From the NCBI GenBank assembly GCA_910578095.1, contig CAJTOZ010000018.1, forward strand, positions 1 to 56,564: a stretch of 56,564 bases of DNA, read 5' to 3'. The translations under genes were made by a program, and so were the position numbers. Below are positions 7,996 to 17,153 of the stretch, piece after piece (within the stretch, counting starts at the first letter, position 1; the number at the start of each line of letters is the position of its first letter). The notes beneath the pieces were generated by a model that saw only the letters and a list, made by a program, of their open reading frames with translations, did no database searches and was not told the DNA's origin. The stretch is from an uncultured Muribaculaceae bacterium. Lineage in GTDB: Bacteria > Bacteroidota > Bacteroidia > Bacteroidales > Muribaculaceae.

Positions 7996-8864
7996 CGTGG
8001 GTAGGAGTTTTCTTTTTCTACTTTCTGTTCGATTTCGGCGGGGAGTGCGGAGAAGAAGTCGAGTCCGGTGATGGCTTCTACTTCGTCGATGCTCATGGCG
8101 CATGATTGCACACCGCCTGCCACCTTGCCGTTGGGCATAATGAATCCTATGCCGCGGGGTGGGTCGGTGTAGGGTGCGAGCACTACTTTGAAGAAGCGTT
8201 CGGGCACAGCTACGCGGCTTTTGCCTATATGGAGCGGCATGCGGTCTGTAAGCACGGGGCCGGCTATGATGACTATGGCGCTGTCGCGGCGGGCCCAGGT
8301 GCGGCAGTTGTCCTCAAGCGTGCTCCATGCTCCGCTGTTCATGATGGACAGTTGCGGGCATATGTTGGTGAGATTGTTGGAGGCGCGCATGGCTTCTTCG
8401 CTCCATTTCATATCGGCGGCCGGGGCCATGTGTCCGCGCGTGTAGCCGGATTTCCGGTAGTCGGTGAGCTTGGCGCATCCGTCTACGGACTTGTCCTCGA
8501 AGAAATTTTTCACCCGGTCCACCGTTCCGCGTGTTTCTTCTCCGGTGAGTTCCCACACGACATAGTTGGGCAGGTGTTTTTCGGAATTGAAGTTGACTGT
8601 GAATCCGGGATAGCGAACTATCTGCTGTGGTAGGTGCGGTGGCACTTCGACGTCTTCCAGCGAGCCGTTCAAGGTTATTTTTCCCGGTTGCACTATCTGC
8701 ACTTCCGGCACGTTCCCTTCCCAGGTGTTGAGCCAGTGCACGATGGCCCAGCATGCGGCGACGGCCAACACTATCCCAATGAATTCACGCAGGGTGCGGA
8801 TGCGTTTTTGCCTGCGTCGTCGGGCGAAGCTGCGCCGTGTGTATGGATTGCTTTTCTTTGTCAT
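7977..8864 (-). CDS. Membrane-anchored DNA/RNA non-specific endonuclease (NUC1 family)
   Basis: This 295-residue protein has a very basic N-terminus, one transmembrane helix at about 27-44 (FIGIVLAVAACWAIVHWL), and an extracytoplasmic beta-beta-alpha-metal nuclease domain. The catalytic motif is TRGHMAPAADM, with His145 as the general base and Asn167 in NLTNICPQ as the likely magnesium ligand. The usual DRGH reads TRGH here. It probably degrades nucleic acid in the periplasm or at the surface. The ATG at 8864 is preferred over a GTG at 8882 because the latter would lie in the -7 promoter element. It is co-transcribed with mnmE. Confidence 0.9.
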   Translation of the reverse strand: MTKKSNPYTRRSFARRRRQKRIRTLREFIGIVLAVAACWAIVHWLNTWEGNVPEVQIVQPGKITLNGSLEDVEVPPHLPQQIVRYPGFTVNFNSEKHLPNYVVWELTGEETRGTVDRVKNFFEDKSVDGCAKLTDYRKSGYTRGHMAPAADMKWSEEAMRASNNLTNICPQLSIMNSGAWSTLEDNCRTWARRDSAIVIIAGPVLTDRMPLHIGKSRVAVPERFFKVVLAPYTDPPRGIGFIMPNGKVAGGVQSCAMSIDEVEAITGLDFFSALPAEIEQKVEKENSYPRWQTLK

Positions 8865-8881
8865 AACTGTTGTTTCGGGCA

Positions 8882-8889
8882 CAAAGTTA
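8882..8889 (-). promoter_or_regulatory. -7 element for nuclease-mnmE unit
   Basis: On the minus strand this reads TAACTTTG, matching the Bacteroidales -7 consensus TAnnTTTG, 17 nt ahead of the chosen ATG at 8864. No TTTG is seen at the ideal -33 distance, so the promoter may be weak. Confidence 0.45.
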
Positions 8890-8902
8890 CGTAAAGTTGC
8901 GC

Positions 8903-8940
8903 AAAAAACCGCCTATGGGAATATCCCGCAGGCGGTTTTT
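8903..8940. terminator. Bidirectional terminator-like hairpin
   Basis: AAAAAACCGCCT and AGGCGGTTTTT form an A/T-flanked GC stem around a loop at 8915-8929. The run of A on one side and T on the other gives a U-tract in either direction. It sits between the end of the PUL and the promoter of the nuclease gene and should stop PUL transcription at the end of the SusF-like gene. Confidence 0.8.
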
Positions 8941-8965
8941 GGTGTAAGTAGTTATTATGGTCTGT

Positions 8966-9844
8966 TCAGAATACCACTTTGTCGGCTGTCGTTCCGCGCA
9001 CACGGATGTAGATGCAGCCTTTTTCGGGTGTGCCTACTCGCGTGCCCTGCAGGTTGTAGTACACGGCTTCGGTGGCGCAGTCTTCCACATCGGTGATACC
9101 GGAGGCTGTTACGCGCTTTATGGCGATGCCTTTTGTCGCGGTGTTTAGGGATATGTTGTATTTACCAGCTTCGGCTATGTTCCACTGCAGGTCGCCGTCT
9201 TGGTTTTGCGCGTACTTTGTCTCATCGGCTGCGTCGCGAAACAGGAAGTAGGCCTGATTCCAATCGCGCACGCCCCAGAGGTTTGTGGCTATCTTGAAGT
9301 TGCCGGCCTTGCATTCTACCGGGCCTGTGGTCAGGATCTCCGGGGCTTCGGGATCCTGGCGCATGGGCATCTGGTATTCGTCCTTTATCCATGCCTCGGG
9401 CGTGATGTCTCCGACTATGTAGAGCGAGGCAACGGTCAGCTCGGAGGACTGATAGGAGGCTTTTGTAAAGGATGCTTCCAGAGTGGTTGTGTTCACCGTG
9501 ATGTTGTAGTTGGCGCTTTCCGGCACCTGAAAATTGGTGTCGAGGTATTGGCCTGCCTGTATGGCTATGGTGCCGTCGGTGAGTTGCGCACCGGTGGCCG
9601 GGGCGTATTGCGTGGCGTCGTAGTTGGGCTCGGCGAGAAATTTGAAGTTGCTATTGGCCTTGAGATATAGGGTGGCGGAGTAGATGCCGTCGTTGTCGGC
9701 TACGGATAGCAGTGATGTGGTGGCATCTATGGACCATCCTTCGGCAATGGGGAGTGCGTCGCCAACGATGTACAGTGTCGAAGCCGTTGCGCTATTGGCA
9801 GCGAGAAGCAGCGTGGCGGCTGCGATCAGGTTCAGTATTTTCAT
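8966..9844 (-). CDS. SusF/SusE-like glycan-binding exported protein
   Basis: This 292-residue protein has a signal peptide (LNLIAAATLLLAANSATA) without a clear lipobox cysteine. It carries two SusE/SusF-type starch-binding modules, each starting with LYIVGD (about residues 23 and 142), as in the larger SusE-like protein of the locus. The C-terminus (YYNLQGTRVGTPEKGCIYIR, ending KVVF) resembles the C-terminal sorting-like domain common in Prevotella and Muribaculaceae exported proteins. It is the last gene of the PUL, 3 nt after the GH97 gene, and probably binds alpha-glucan outside the cell. Lack of a lipobox means its surface anchoring differs from classic SusF. Confidence 0.75.
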   Translation of the reverse strand: MKILNLIAAATLLLAANSATASTLYIVGDALPIAEGWSIDATTSLLSVADNDGIYSATLYLKANSNFKFLAEPNYDATQYAPATGAQLTDGTIAIQAGQYLDTNFQVPESANYNITVNTTTLEASFTKASYQSSELTVASLYIVGDITPEAWIKDEYQMPMRQDPEAPEILTTGPVECKAGNFKIATNLWGVRDWNQAYFLFRDAADETKYAQNQDGDLQWNIAEAGKYNISLNTATKGIAIKRVTASGITDVEDCATEAVYYNLQGTRVGTPEKGCIYIRVRGTTADKVVF

Positions 9845-9847
9845 GGT

Positions 9848-11974
9848 TTATTTGGTTATGGGTTTGAGTGATACTGCGAAGCCACCGCCGGGAGCTGCTT
9901 TGAGTTTCAGCCTGGATTTGGCTGTGACAGTCTTTTTGGTGATGTTGTAGGCCTGCGGGTTGGTGGCGTAATGTGCGTCGGGAGCATCGGCGTATATGAT
10001 GGCCTCGTATTTCTTGTCTTTGTCCAGGAAATCGAGTTTGAGATCCGACACATGCCCATTCTCGCCAGCTGTGCAGCCCATGAACCAATTGTCGGTGCCC
10101 TTCGCTTTGCGGGCGGCCACTATGTGGCTTCCGGGCTCGGCCTCAAGGTAGCGGCTTTCGTCCCAATCGACAGCCACGTCTTTTATAAACTGGAAGGCGT
10201 CCATGAAGCGGTTGTAGACTTCGGGCACATCGGCTGCCATCTGCAGCGGGCTGTACATGGTCACATACAGAGCCAGCTGTCGTGCGATGGTGCTGTTGAC
10301 GTGGCCGTGGCCGTCGGGGTTCACCTGCTTCATGTCCATGTCGAAGATGCCGGGCGTGTAGTCCATCGGTCCTCCCTGCAGGCGCGTGAAGGGGAGCACA
10401 GTAGTATGGAAGGGCTTGTTGCCGGCGAATGCTTCGTACTCAGTGCCGCGTGCGCTTTCGTTGCCGATAAGGTTGGGATATGTGCGGCACAGGCCGGTGG
10501 GGCGCACGGCCTCATGGGCATTCACCATTATGTGGTGTTTGGCGGCTTCGGTGACAGCGTAAAGGTAGTGGTTGTTGAGCCATTGTCCGTAGTGGTGTTC
10601 GCCACGTGGGATCATGTTGCCCACGTATCCGCTCTTGACCGCGTTGTAGCCATATTTTTCCATCAGCCGGTAGGCGGCGTCCATGTGGCGCTCGTAGTTG
10701 CGCACCGACGACGATGTCTCATGATGCATCATCAGCTTGACGCCTTGTGACTGAGCGTAGGCGTTCAGTTTGTCGATGTCAAAATCGGGGTAGGGTGTCT
10801 GGAAATCGAAGACATAGTCCTTGGAATTGCCGAACCAGTCTTCCCATCCCACATTCCAGCCTTCCACGAGCACCTGGTCGAAGCCATGCTCGGCGGCGAA
10901 GTCGATGTATTTCTTGACGTTGTCATTGTTGGCCGCATGCTTGCCGTGGCATTTGGTGGAGGAGTAGTCGAGGGAGTGGAGTTTTACCGACGGCAGATCG
11001 TAGGTGTAGCTCCATTCCTGCGGTCCGGCTATCATTTCCCACCATACGCCCACGTATTTCACGGGTTTTATCCACGATGTGTCGTCGTAGGCGCAGGGGT
11101 CGTTGAGATTGAGGATGAGATTGGAGGCCAGGATGTCGCAGGCATTGTCGGCCACCATGACGGTGCGCCAGGGCGAGTGGGCGGGAGCCTGCAGATGGCC
11201 TTTGTTGCCCTGAGCATCCGGCGTGAGCCATGATGTGAACACCATGTTGGTGTCGTCGAGGTTGAGGTGCATGCAGGAGTAGTCGACCAGTGCTGCTTCG
11301 TGGATGTTGATGTACAGGCCGTCGTCGGTGCGCAGCTGCAGAGCTGTCTGTACGCCTGTGGGGGAGAACAATGTCTGCGAGGCGTTGCTTGAGATTCCTT
11401 CTGGCATTTTCTCGCGTATCTCGCTCAGACGCGATTCCGTGTAGTCATATTCCTGAGTGTCATAGTCGCCGGCTATCCACCATGCCGTATGGTCGCCGGT
11501 CATGGCAAATTCCGTGCGCTCGTCTTTTATTATGAAGTATACGAGATTCGGCTGCTGCGGAAATTCGTAGCGCAGGCCCATGCCGTCGTCATAGACGCGG
11601 AACCGCACGTTCATGAGACGCCCTGTGGCCGGTTGCCTCAGTTCGAGAAGCAGTTCGTTGTAGTGGTTGCGTATGTCGCGGTTTTCTCCCCACACCGGTT
11701 GCCATGTTTCGTCGAAGGAGGAGGTGTGTGTGCCGGCCACTTCGAATCCATCTGTCAGGCTTGTTGTGCCGGCCAGCTCAAGGCCGAGGCGGGAGGTTTT
11801 TACCACGGGCTTGCCGTTGAAGCTCATGTCGTACACGGGTACTCCGCCATCGACATCGGCGTGTACGACGACATTGCCCGAGGGGGAGGCTATCTCGGCG
11901 GCACTGGCCTGCGGAGAAAGCGTGGAGAAGGCTGCCATGGCGCATGCCATGGCTGTGATTACTTTGTATGTCAT
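9848..11974 (-). CDS. susB: GH97 alpha-glucosidase, SusB-like
   Basis: This periplasmic enzyme of 708 residues begins with a signal peptide (to about residue 25). It has the GH97 N-terminal beta-sandwich, the (beta/alpha)8 barrel (from YVGVWWEM at about 307) and a C-terminal sheet. Glu419 (HHETSSS), Glu488 (NAHEAVRPTG), Glu506 (GNESARG) and Glu512 (TEYEAF) keep a constant 20-residue offset from Glu439, 508, 526 and 532 of Bacteroides thetaiotaomicron SusB. These are the catalytic and calcium-site residues of the inverting GH97 subgroup. It should release glucose from malto-oligosaccharides delivered by the SusC/D pair. It lies 4 nt after the GH27-like gene. Confidence 0.95.
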   Translation of the reverse strand: MTYKVITAMACAMAAFSTLSPQASAAEIASPSGNVVVHADVDGGVPVYDMSFNGKPVVKTSRLGLELAGTTSLTDGFEVAGTHTSSFDETWQPVWGENRDIRNHYNELLLELRQPATGRLMNVRFRVYDDGMGLRYEFPQQPNLVYFIIKDERTEFAMTGDHTAWWIAGDYDTQEYDYTESRLSEIREKMPEGISSNASQTLFSPTGVQTALQLRTDDGLYINIHEAALVDYSCMHLNLDDTNMVFTSWLTPDAQGNKGHLQAPAHSPWRTVMVADNACDILASNLILNLNDPCAYDDTSWIKPVKYVGVWWEMIAGPQEWSYTYDLPSVKLHSLDYSSTKCHGKHAANNDNVKKYIDFAAEHGFDQVLVEGWNVGWEDWFGNSKDYVFDFQTPYPDFDIDKLNAYAQSQGVKLMMHHETSSSVRNYERHMDAAYRLMEKYGYNAVKSGYVGNMIPRGEHHYGQWLNNHYLYAVTEAAKHHIMVNAHEAVRPTGLCRTYPNLIGNESARGTEYEAFAGNKPFHTTVLPFTRLQGGPMDYTPGIFDMDMKQVNPDGHGHVNSTIARQLALYVTMYSPLQMAADVPEVYNRFMDAFQFIKDVAVDWDESRYLEAEPGSHIVAARKAKGTDNWFMGCTAGENGHVSDLKLDFLDKDKKYEAIIYADAPDAHYATNPQAYNITKKTVTAKSRLKLKAAPGGGFAVSLKPITK

Positions 11975-11978
11975 TGGT

Positions 11979-13400
11979 TTACTTGGTGAGTTTTACGATT
12001 TTACATCCATGCGCAGGCACGGTGGCGCTCAGTGCGGTGGCGGAGCCCTCGTCGGCGTGTGCCCAGAGATCGCGCACGTTCCATGTGCCGTCGAAGCCGA
12101 GGTCGGCGAAGGGAATGTTGAAGCTGGCAGGACTGTCGTCGCGGTTGAACACGCCCACAACAGGAGTGCCGTCGCTCATGGTGCCGTACCATATGCGGTT
12201 GTCGGGATTGCTGAGCTTGTCGCTGAGGGGGCGTCCTACGAATCGGTCGGCGTTCAGGGCCAGCATTTCCTCATTGGTGTAGAATTTCACGAGGTCGCCG
12301 ATGGTGGAGGGTTGGTCGGCCACGGTGACGGGGCCGCCGGCCATCAGCTGCAGCGACACCACAGTCTGGCGCTCCGCGTCGGTGTCGAACTTGTTGAGGC
12401 GTATGAAGTCGCCGTCCATTATCACCTTCTCCCGGCCCGAGATATGCGACCAGTATGTGAATCCGTCAAACATGTTCATGCAGTTGGGCCAATTGGCGTA
12501 GCTTTTGCCGCGGTCTTGTCCGGAGCAGTGCCACCAACCGCCTCCGGCGGTGTCGGCCACTATGCGCACCATATTTCCGTAGCGCGCTTCCACCTCGGCG
12601 TCGTTGTTGAGATGCGGCATCACCAGGGATGTGAATATGCCGTATTTCTTGGCCGATTCCGCTATATAGGAGAGGGCGCGCGCATAGCTCTCACGACCGT
12701 AGCCATGCCCCACGATACCGATATTGCGGTCTTTTCCATCCTCATACCATGAAAGGAAATCCATACGTATGTAGTCGATGCCCAGTTCGGCGTAGTGGCG
12801 GAAGAAGCCATCTATATACTCGCGTGTGCCGGGGTGCTCGGCCACAGCCCAGTTGAACCACATGTTGGCGGCCGACTCGTTCAGTATGGGGTCGGTGCCG
12901 TTGTAGTACAGCGAGCCGAGAGTGTAGTCTGTGCCTTCAATCTTGATATCATTGGAGCCGTGTATCCACAGAGGATTGTCGTACACGCCGAGCTTCAGAC
13001 CCTTGGCCTTGCATTTGGCCACGAGGTCCTTCAGCGATGTCGACCCGTAGTGTGTCATATAGCCGGTGCCATCCTGGGCGAGCATGGGTATGAATCCGTC
13101 CGTGCACACCATATCGTAGCCGTAAGGCTTGAGCTCGCGAGCCACCCAGTCGATGATCTCATCCCATTGTTCGGGCGTCAGATCCATATCGCTGTTGGCC
13201 ATGCCGCTCTGCTCGCGGTCGTAGCAGTACTCGTACACGCTCCAGTACAATGGAGCTTTGAAGCAGTGGATGTCGGCGATTTCCGGCAGTTCCGGCAACT
13301 CGTACACCGGAGGACGGCGCATCTCGATGGTGTCGTCGCAGGCGCTCAGCATTGCGCCAAGGGCAAAAGCGGCCCCTAATATGCTCATATAGCTTTTCAT
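11979..13400 (-). CDS. Clan GH-D (GH27-like) glycoside hydrolase lipoprotein
   Basis: This 473-residue protein has a lipobox (MLSAC, Cys21). Its barrel shows GH27/GH36-type features: YDMVCTDGF near 95, a nucleophile candidate Asp214 in DYIRMDFLSW, an acid/base candidate Asp283 in RIVADTAGGGWW, and the later MDGDFIRLN that matches the GH27 DPDML region. The C-terminal sheet (GVFNRDDSPASF, then VRDLW, then VPAHGCKIVKL) is typical of GH27. Expected activity is alpha-galactosidase, or an alpha-glucan-active relative such as the isomalto-dextranases placed in GH27. It is surface- or periplasm-anchored inside a starch-type PUL. The ATG at 13400 is chosen as it starts the lipoprotein signal. Confidence 0.75.
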   Translation of the reverse strand: MKSYMSILGAAFALGAMLSACDDTIEMRRPPVYELPELPEIADIHCFKAPLYWSVYEYCYDREQSGMANSDMDLTPEQWDEIIDWVARELKPYGYDMVCTDGFIPMLAQDGTGYMTHYGSTSLKDLVAKCKAKGLKLGVYDNPLWIHGSNDIKIEGTDYTLGSLYYNGTDPILNESAANMWFNWAVAEHPGTREYIDGFFRHYAELGIDYIRMDFLSWYEDGKDRNIGIVGHGYGRESYARALSYIAESAKKYGIFTSLVMPHLNNDAEVEARYGNMVRIVADTAGGGWWHCSGQDRGKSYANWPNCMNMFDGFTYWSHISGREKVIMDGDFIRLNKFDTDAERQTVVSLQLMAGGPVTVADQPSTIGDLVKFYTNEEMLALNADRFVGRPLSDKLSNPDNRIWYGTMSDGTPVVGVFNRDDSPASFNIPFADLGFDGTWNVRDLWAHADEGSATALSATVPAHGCKIVKLTK

Positions 13401-13419
13401 TTTTATGATATGGTCGGTG

Positions 13420-15360
13420 TTAATCAAGATAGGTAGCGGAGATTGTGCGTTTGCGCAGGTCGAATGTGATGCGGTAACGGCCGGCCTTTTTTACGAGCCA
13501 TTTGTCGTCCGGATCGGTAGTGTAGACGAAGTCGGGATGTTCTGCGCCGTTGGCGTCTATGACGCAATCGGCATGTGCGGGGCGCAGGAACGGGCATGAG
13601 AATGTGCCGTCGGGCTGCAGGCAGGCTTTCATGGCTCCGGTGTTGAGGGTCCCTTCCCAGCTGAACAGATATTTGTCGTCGGCGCTCTGTGTGAGGGCAG
13701 TGGCATTGTCCATACTCCATCCGCCGGGCGTTGCATCGCCTATCATGTAGAGAGTGTTGGATTCTATGGCATCGCCATCGCTGGTTCCGAGATAGGAGGC
13801 TTCGATAGTGTAGTTGCGCAGGTCGAATGTGATGCGGTAGCGGCCTTCCTCTGCGATTTGCCATTGATCGTCCGGGTCGGTGGTGTATACAAATCCGGAA
13901 TGCTCCGCGCCATCGCGGCCGATGATGCAGCCGGCGTGCTCAGGACGCAGGAACGGGCATGAGAATGTGCCGTCGGGCTGCAGACAAGCTTTCATGGAGC
14001 CTTTTTTGAGGGTTCCTTCCCAGCTGAACAGATACTTGTTGTCGGCATTCTGTGTGAGGGCAGTGGCGTTGTCCATGCTCCATCCGCCCGATGTTGCATC
14101 GCCTATCATGTAGAGGGTGCCGGATTCCAGCGGCTTCTTATCGCCGGGCTCATCACCGCCGCCGCCGCCGATGTCGCCGGTGCGCACGGCGTTGATGGTG
14201 TAATGCTCCAGATCGAATGTGATGCGGTAGGTTCCGGCCTCGGTGATGCGCCATTGGTCGTCGGGTCCTGTCGTATATATGAAGTCGGGAGCGGCCACGC
14301 CATTGGCGTTGATCTCGACGCCGGCTTCAAGAGGGCGTATGAACGGGCACGAGTATGAGCCGTCGGGTTGCAGGCAGGCTTTCATGTTGCCTTCGATGAG
14401 GGTGCCTTCCCATGTGAAGATATATTTGTTGGTGGCATCGGGCTTGCATTCGGAAAGATCGTCCATGCTCCATCCGCCCGGAGTAGCATCGCCTATCATG
14501 TAGAGCGTGGGGGTCTCTATCGGAGTCTTGTCGTGAGTGAGTTCGCCCAGATAAGTGGCGCTGATGGTCCATGCGCTGAGATCGAATTCAATGCGGTACA
14601 TGCCGCCATCCGTGATTTTCCATTTGTTGTCGGGGCCGGCTGTGAAGACAAATGCGTCTTCGGCCACGCCGTCCTTCGATATGGCCACGCCGTCGGTGGC
14701 AGGCCGCACAAACGATTGATCCCACGAGCTTGTGGCCAGACAGGCTTTCATCTCGCCGGGCGTAAGGGCGCCCTCGTAGGAGAAAAGGAAATCGCTTTCT
14801 TTCACGCACTGTGTGGGTGCATCGATGTTCCATCCACCCGGAGTGGCATCGCCAACGATGTAGAGCACGTCGGTAGCTATGGGCTCGATGACGGGAGCGT
14901 CGGCCTCGCGCACGAATGTGCTGCTCATGGTCCAGTTGCGCAGGTCGAAGCGAAGGGTGTACACGCCGGCCACGTTTACCGACCATTTATCGTCGGGATC
15001 GCCTGCATGCATCTTGAACGGTTCGTCGGTCAGCGCGGTGCGGCCTATGATTGTGCCGCCGGCTATCGGGCGGATGAAAGGATTGTCCCAGCTTCCAGTG
15101 GCGAGACACAGCTTCATCTCTCCAACGTTGAGCGAACCTTCCCAGGTGAATATCAGGGCATCGTCGGCATCCTGAATCATGGGCGTGGGATTGTCGATGC
15201 TCCAGCCGTTGGGAGTGGCATCGCCCACAAGGTAGAGCGTGGAGGTCTTGATGGGGAGATTGCCCTCGATGATGATGAGGTCCTTCTCGCCGTCGCAGCT
15301 TGCCGCGCCGCCCAGCAGGGCCACGCATGCCAGCGCTTTGAATATGTTGCGTAGTTTCAT
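13420..15360 (-). CDS. SusE-like lipoprotein with five tandem glycan-binding modules
   Basis: A lipoprotein signal (LLGGAASC, Cys22) is followed by five modules of about 110-125 residues, each starting LY(L/I/M)(V/I)GDAT.GGW and ending in an (R/L)ITFDLR-type strand. They begin near residues 42, 166, 285, 411 and 532. The aromatic GGW and the CLQPDG(T/S)(F/Y)SCPF(L/I)RP loops are likely glycan contacts. Classic SusE/SusF have two or three such modules, so five is long. Modules 4 and 5 are almost identical in protein and DNA, which points to recent tandem duplication. It lies between SusD and the GH27-like enzyme and should tether long alpha-glucans at the cell surface. Confidence 0.85.
   Translation of the reverse strand: MKLRNIFKALACVALLGGAASCDGEKDLIIIEGNLPIKTSTLYLVGDATPNGWSIDNPTPMIQDADDALIFTWEGSLNVGEMKLCLATGSWDNPFIRPIAGGTIIGRTALTDEPFKMHAGDPDDKWSVNVAGVYTLRFDLRNWTMSSTFVREADAPVIEPIATDVLYIVGDATPGGWNIDAPTQCVKESDFLFSYEGALTPGEMKACLATSSWDQSFVRPATDGVAISKDGVAEDAFVFTAGPDNKWKITDGGMYRIEFDLSAWTISATYLGELTHDKTPIETPTLYMIGDATPGGWSMDDLSECKPDATNKYIFTWEGTLIEGNMKACLQPDGSYSCPFIRPLEAGVEINANGVAAPDFIYTTGPDDQWRITEAGTYRITFDLEHYTINAVRTGDIGGGGGDEPGDKKPLESGTLYMIGDATSGGWSMDNATALTQNADNKYLFSWEGTLKKGSMKACLQPDGTFSCPFLRPEHAGCIIGRDGAEHSGFVYTTDPDDQWQIAEEGRYRITFDLRNYTIEASYLGTSDGDAIESNTLYMIGDATPGGWSMDNATALTQSADDKYLFSWEGTLNTGAMKACLQPDGTFSCPFLRPAHADCVIDANGAEHPDFVYTTDPDDKWLVKKAGRYRITFDLRKRTISATYLD
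13738..15240 (-). repeat. Five in-frame DNA repeats inside the SusE-like gene
   Basis: The module start, read on the plus strand as GCCTATCATGTAGAG or a variant, recurs at about 13738, 14101, 14490, 14848 and 15223. Spacing is about 358-389 bp, and all repeats are in frame. The segment around CGGGCATGAGAATGTGCC is identical in the last two modules. Such repeats can expand or contract by recombination. Confidence 0.8.
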
Positions 15361-15385
15361 GATGGTGTTTTAGACTTGGAGGGTA

Positions 15386-17125
15386 TTAGTTGTTGTAGCC
15401 CGGGTTCTGTTTCAGCGCGGGGTTGGCGTTGAGCACCGATCGCATGATAGGGAATATCTCCGTGTGGTTGTCGGCATCGGGAGTCTTGTCCCACCAGCTT
15501 CCGGAACTGAATTTCCCGAAGCGTATCAGGTCGATGCGGCGGCGGCTCTCGGCAAAGAATTCGCGGCCCCATTCGTCGAGCATCTCTTTTTCGTCGAGGC
15601 GGATTTTGCCTTCGGGAGTGTAGAGCACGTCTTTAAGGTTCTCGGCGGGATAGTTGCGTCGGCGCACCGAGTTGAGCAATTTGGCGGCATCGGAGTTCAA
15701 TCCGGCGCGCAGCTTGCATTCGGCCAGCGAGTAGATGATCTCCGGCAGACGTATTTCCGTGTAATCGCTTTCCATCTGATGGGCATCGTCGTCGCTGTAG
15801 AAAGGATATTTGGCGAAGTGCCATCCCGAGTTGTGGTCGCCGTTCATGAGGTTGCTTGTTTTGTCGGCGGGCCATTTGTCGGGCGAGAGGCTCTGGAATT
15901 TGCCCACGGCGTCGCGGATGTAGAGCTCGTAGGGCTGCTCGGGAGCGCTTACGCGTTTTGTGGCTCCGTTTTCATCCACATATTCCAGGTAGCCGAAGAG
16001 AAACATGCCCTCGCGAGTGCTGTTGCCAAGGTTGCGGTAGAGCTTCATGCGCTCGTCGCCGGCGTATTTCCGGAAGTTCTGCACCGGCATTCCCAGCTCG
16101 TATGTGTAGAGCTCGCCGTTGAGGTCGTAGCTCGGAGAGGCCGCGTACTTGGTGTTGTGGTCGCCGCCTTTGGCCTTGCGGTCGTTGAAGTAGTAGCGTG
16201 CGCGTGCGGGCACTGTCCACCAGTAGGTGTCGCCCTGATAATGCCAGAATGAGTAGCCTTGCGAGGCAGGAAATCCGAAAATCACTTCGTCGCATGTGTT
16301 GTTGTCCCAGTCGAACGCCGCATCCCATCGGTCGGCCAGCGAATAGGAGCCGTACACTCCGTTGAGTATATCCTGTGCCACGGTGGCGCAGTCGTCGTAG
16401 CGTGCCTCGCCCGTATATACCTCCGCATTGAGATACAGGCGCACGAGAAGAGCGGCTGCAGCGGCTTGTGTCCACTGGCCCTGGATATTGGCACCTTGGC
16501 CGGGGGCGTCTTTGACGATGAGCAGTTTCAGGCAGTCTCTGAGCTCGCTTTCGATGAATTCAAACACCACTTTCGGCTCTACCTGTGTCTCTGTGTTTTG
16601 CGAGATGTCGCGGTAGCTCACTGCCAGGGGCACGTTCCGGAAGCCGTCGAGCAGGCGCAGGTAGAACCACGCGCGCAGCGCCCGGCATTGGGCGGCGAGA
16701 TTGTCGAACTCGGCCTGTGAGAATCCGAAGCAGGCTGCATCAAGTTCTGCAAGGTCTTCGATCACGTAGTTGCACTGCATTATGCCCTGGAAGCATCCGT
16801 TCCACTCGGTCTGTGCGTCGCCGCCGTCCTCCACGTTCCAGTCGTGGTAGTGCAGTTTACGCCATTTGCCGCCGTCGTCCCACCAACCGTCGCGTGTGGG
16901 TGTGATAAGCTGGTCGGCGCTCAGCTCATTAAGCACATGGCGGCTGCCAATGCTCCAGAATGCATGCTCGAACGGACGGAATACGGCGCGCACGACATCG
17001 TTTTTGGTGTTGTAGTAATTCTGTGTTCCCACCTGGTCGTAGAGCGTTTCGTCCAGGTTTGTGCAGCCGGAGGTGAGCAGGAGTGTGCCTGTCAGTATGG
17101 CTGCTATGCTGTGTGTAAGTTTCAT
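15386..17125 (-). CDS. susD: SusD/RagB family glycan-binding lipoprotein
   Basis: This 579-residue protein has a lipobox (LLLTSGC, Cys21), a typical SusD opening (NLDETLYDQVGTQNYY), helical TPR-like repeats (AQCRALRAWFYLRLLDGFRNVPL) and the SusD C-terminal end (LPEIIYSLAECKLRAG, then ERREFFAE-like EWGREFFAESRRRIDLIRFGK, then a final PNPGYNN-type tail). SusD forms the lid of the SusC transporter and binds glycan at the outer membrane. It follows the SusC gene by 28 nt. Loops rich in Trp (DGWWDDGGKW) may form the sugar-binding face. Confidence 0.97.
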   Translation of the reverse strand: MKLTHSIAAILTGTLLLTSGCTNLDETLYDQVGTQNYYNTKNDVVRAVFRPFEHAFWSIGSRHVLNELSADQLITPTRDGWWDDGGKWRKLHYHDWNVEDGGDAQTEWNGCFQGIMQCNYVIEDLAELDAACFGFSQAEFDNLAAQCRALRAWFYLRLLDGFRNVPLAVSYRDISQNTETQVEPKVVFEFIESELRDCLKLLIVKDAPGQGANIQGQWTQAAAAALLVRLYLNAEVYTGEARYDDCATVAQDILNGVYGSYSLADRWDAAFDWDNNTCDEVIFGFPASQGYSFWHYQGDTYWWTVPARARYYFNDRKAKGGDHNTKYAASPSYDLNGELYTYELGMPVQNFRKYAGDERMKLYRNLGNSTREGMFLFGYLEYVDENGATKRVSAPEQPYELYIRDAVGKFQSLSPDKWPADKTSNLMNGDHNSGWHFAKYPFYSDDDAHQMESDYTEIRLPEIIYSLAECKLRAGLNSDAAKLLNSVRRRNYPAENLKDVLYTPEGKIRLDEKEMLDEWGREFFAESRRRIDLIRFGKFSSGSWWDKTPDADNHTEIFPIMRSVLNANPALKQNPGYNN

Positions 17126-17153
17126 ACTGTGTGTGGTGGAGTTTTTCTTGTGA

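Noticed and set aside
7312..8004. A 230-codon plus-strand frame opposite mnmE
   Set aside because: The GC-rich opposite strand of mnmE gives long open frames without motifs. mnmE is certain on the other strand.
9971..10750. A 259-codon plus-strand frame opposite the GH97 gene, and others like it across the PUL
   Set aside because: The frames are rich in Val/Gly/His with no motif and lie opposite clear SusB, SusC, SusD and SusE genes.
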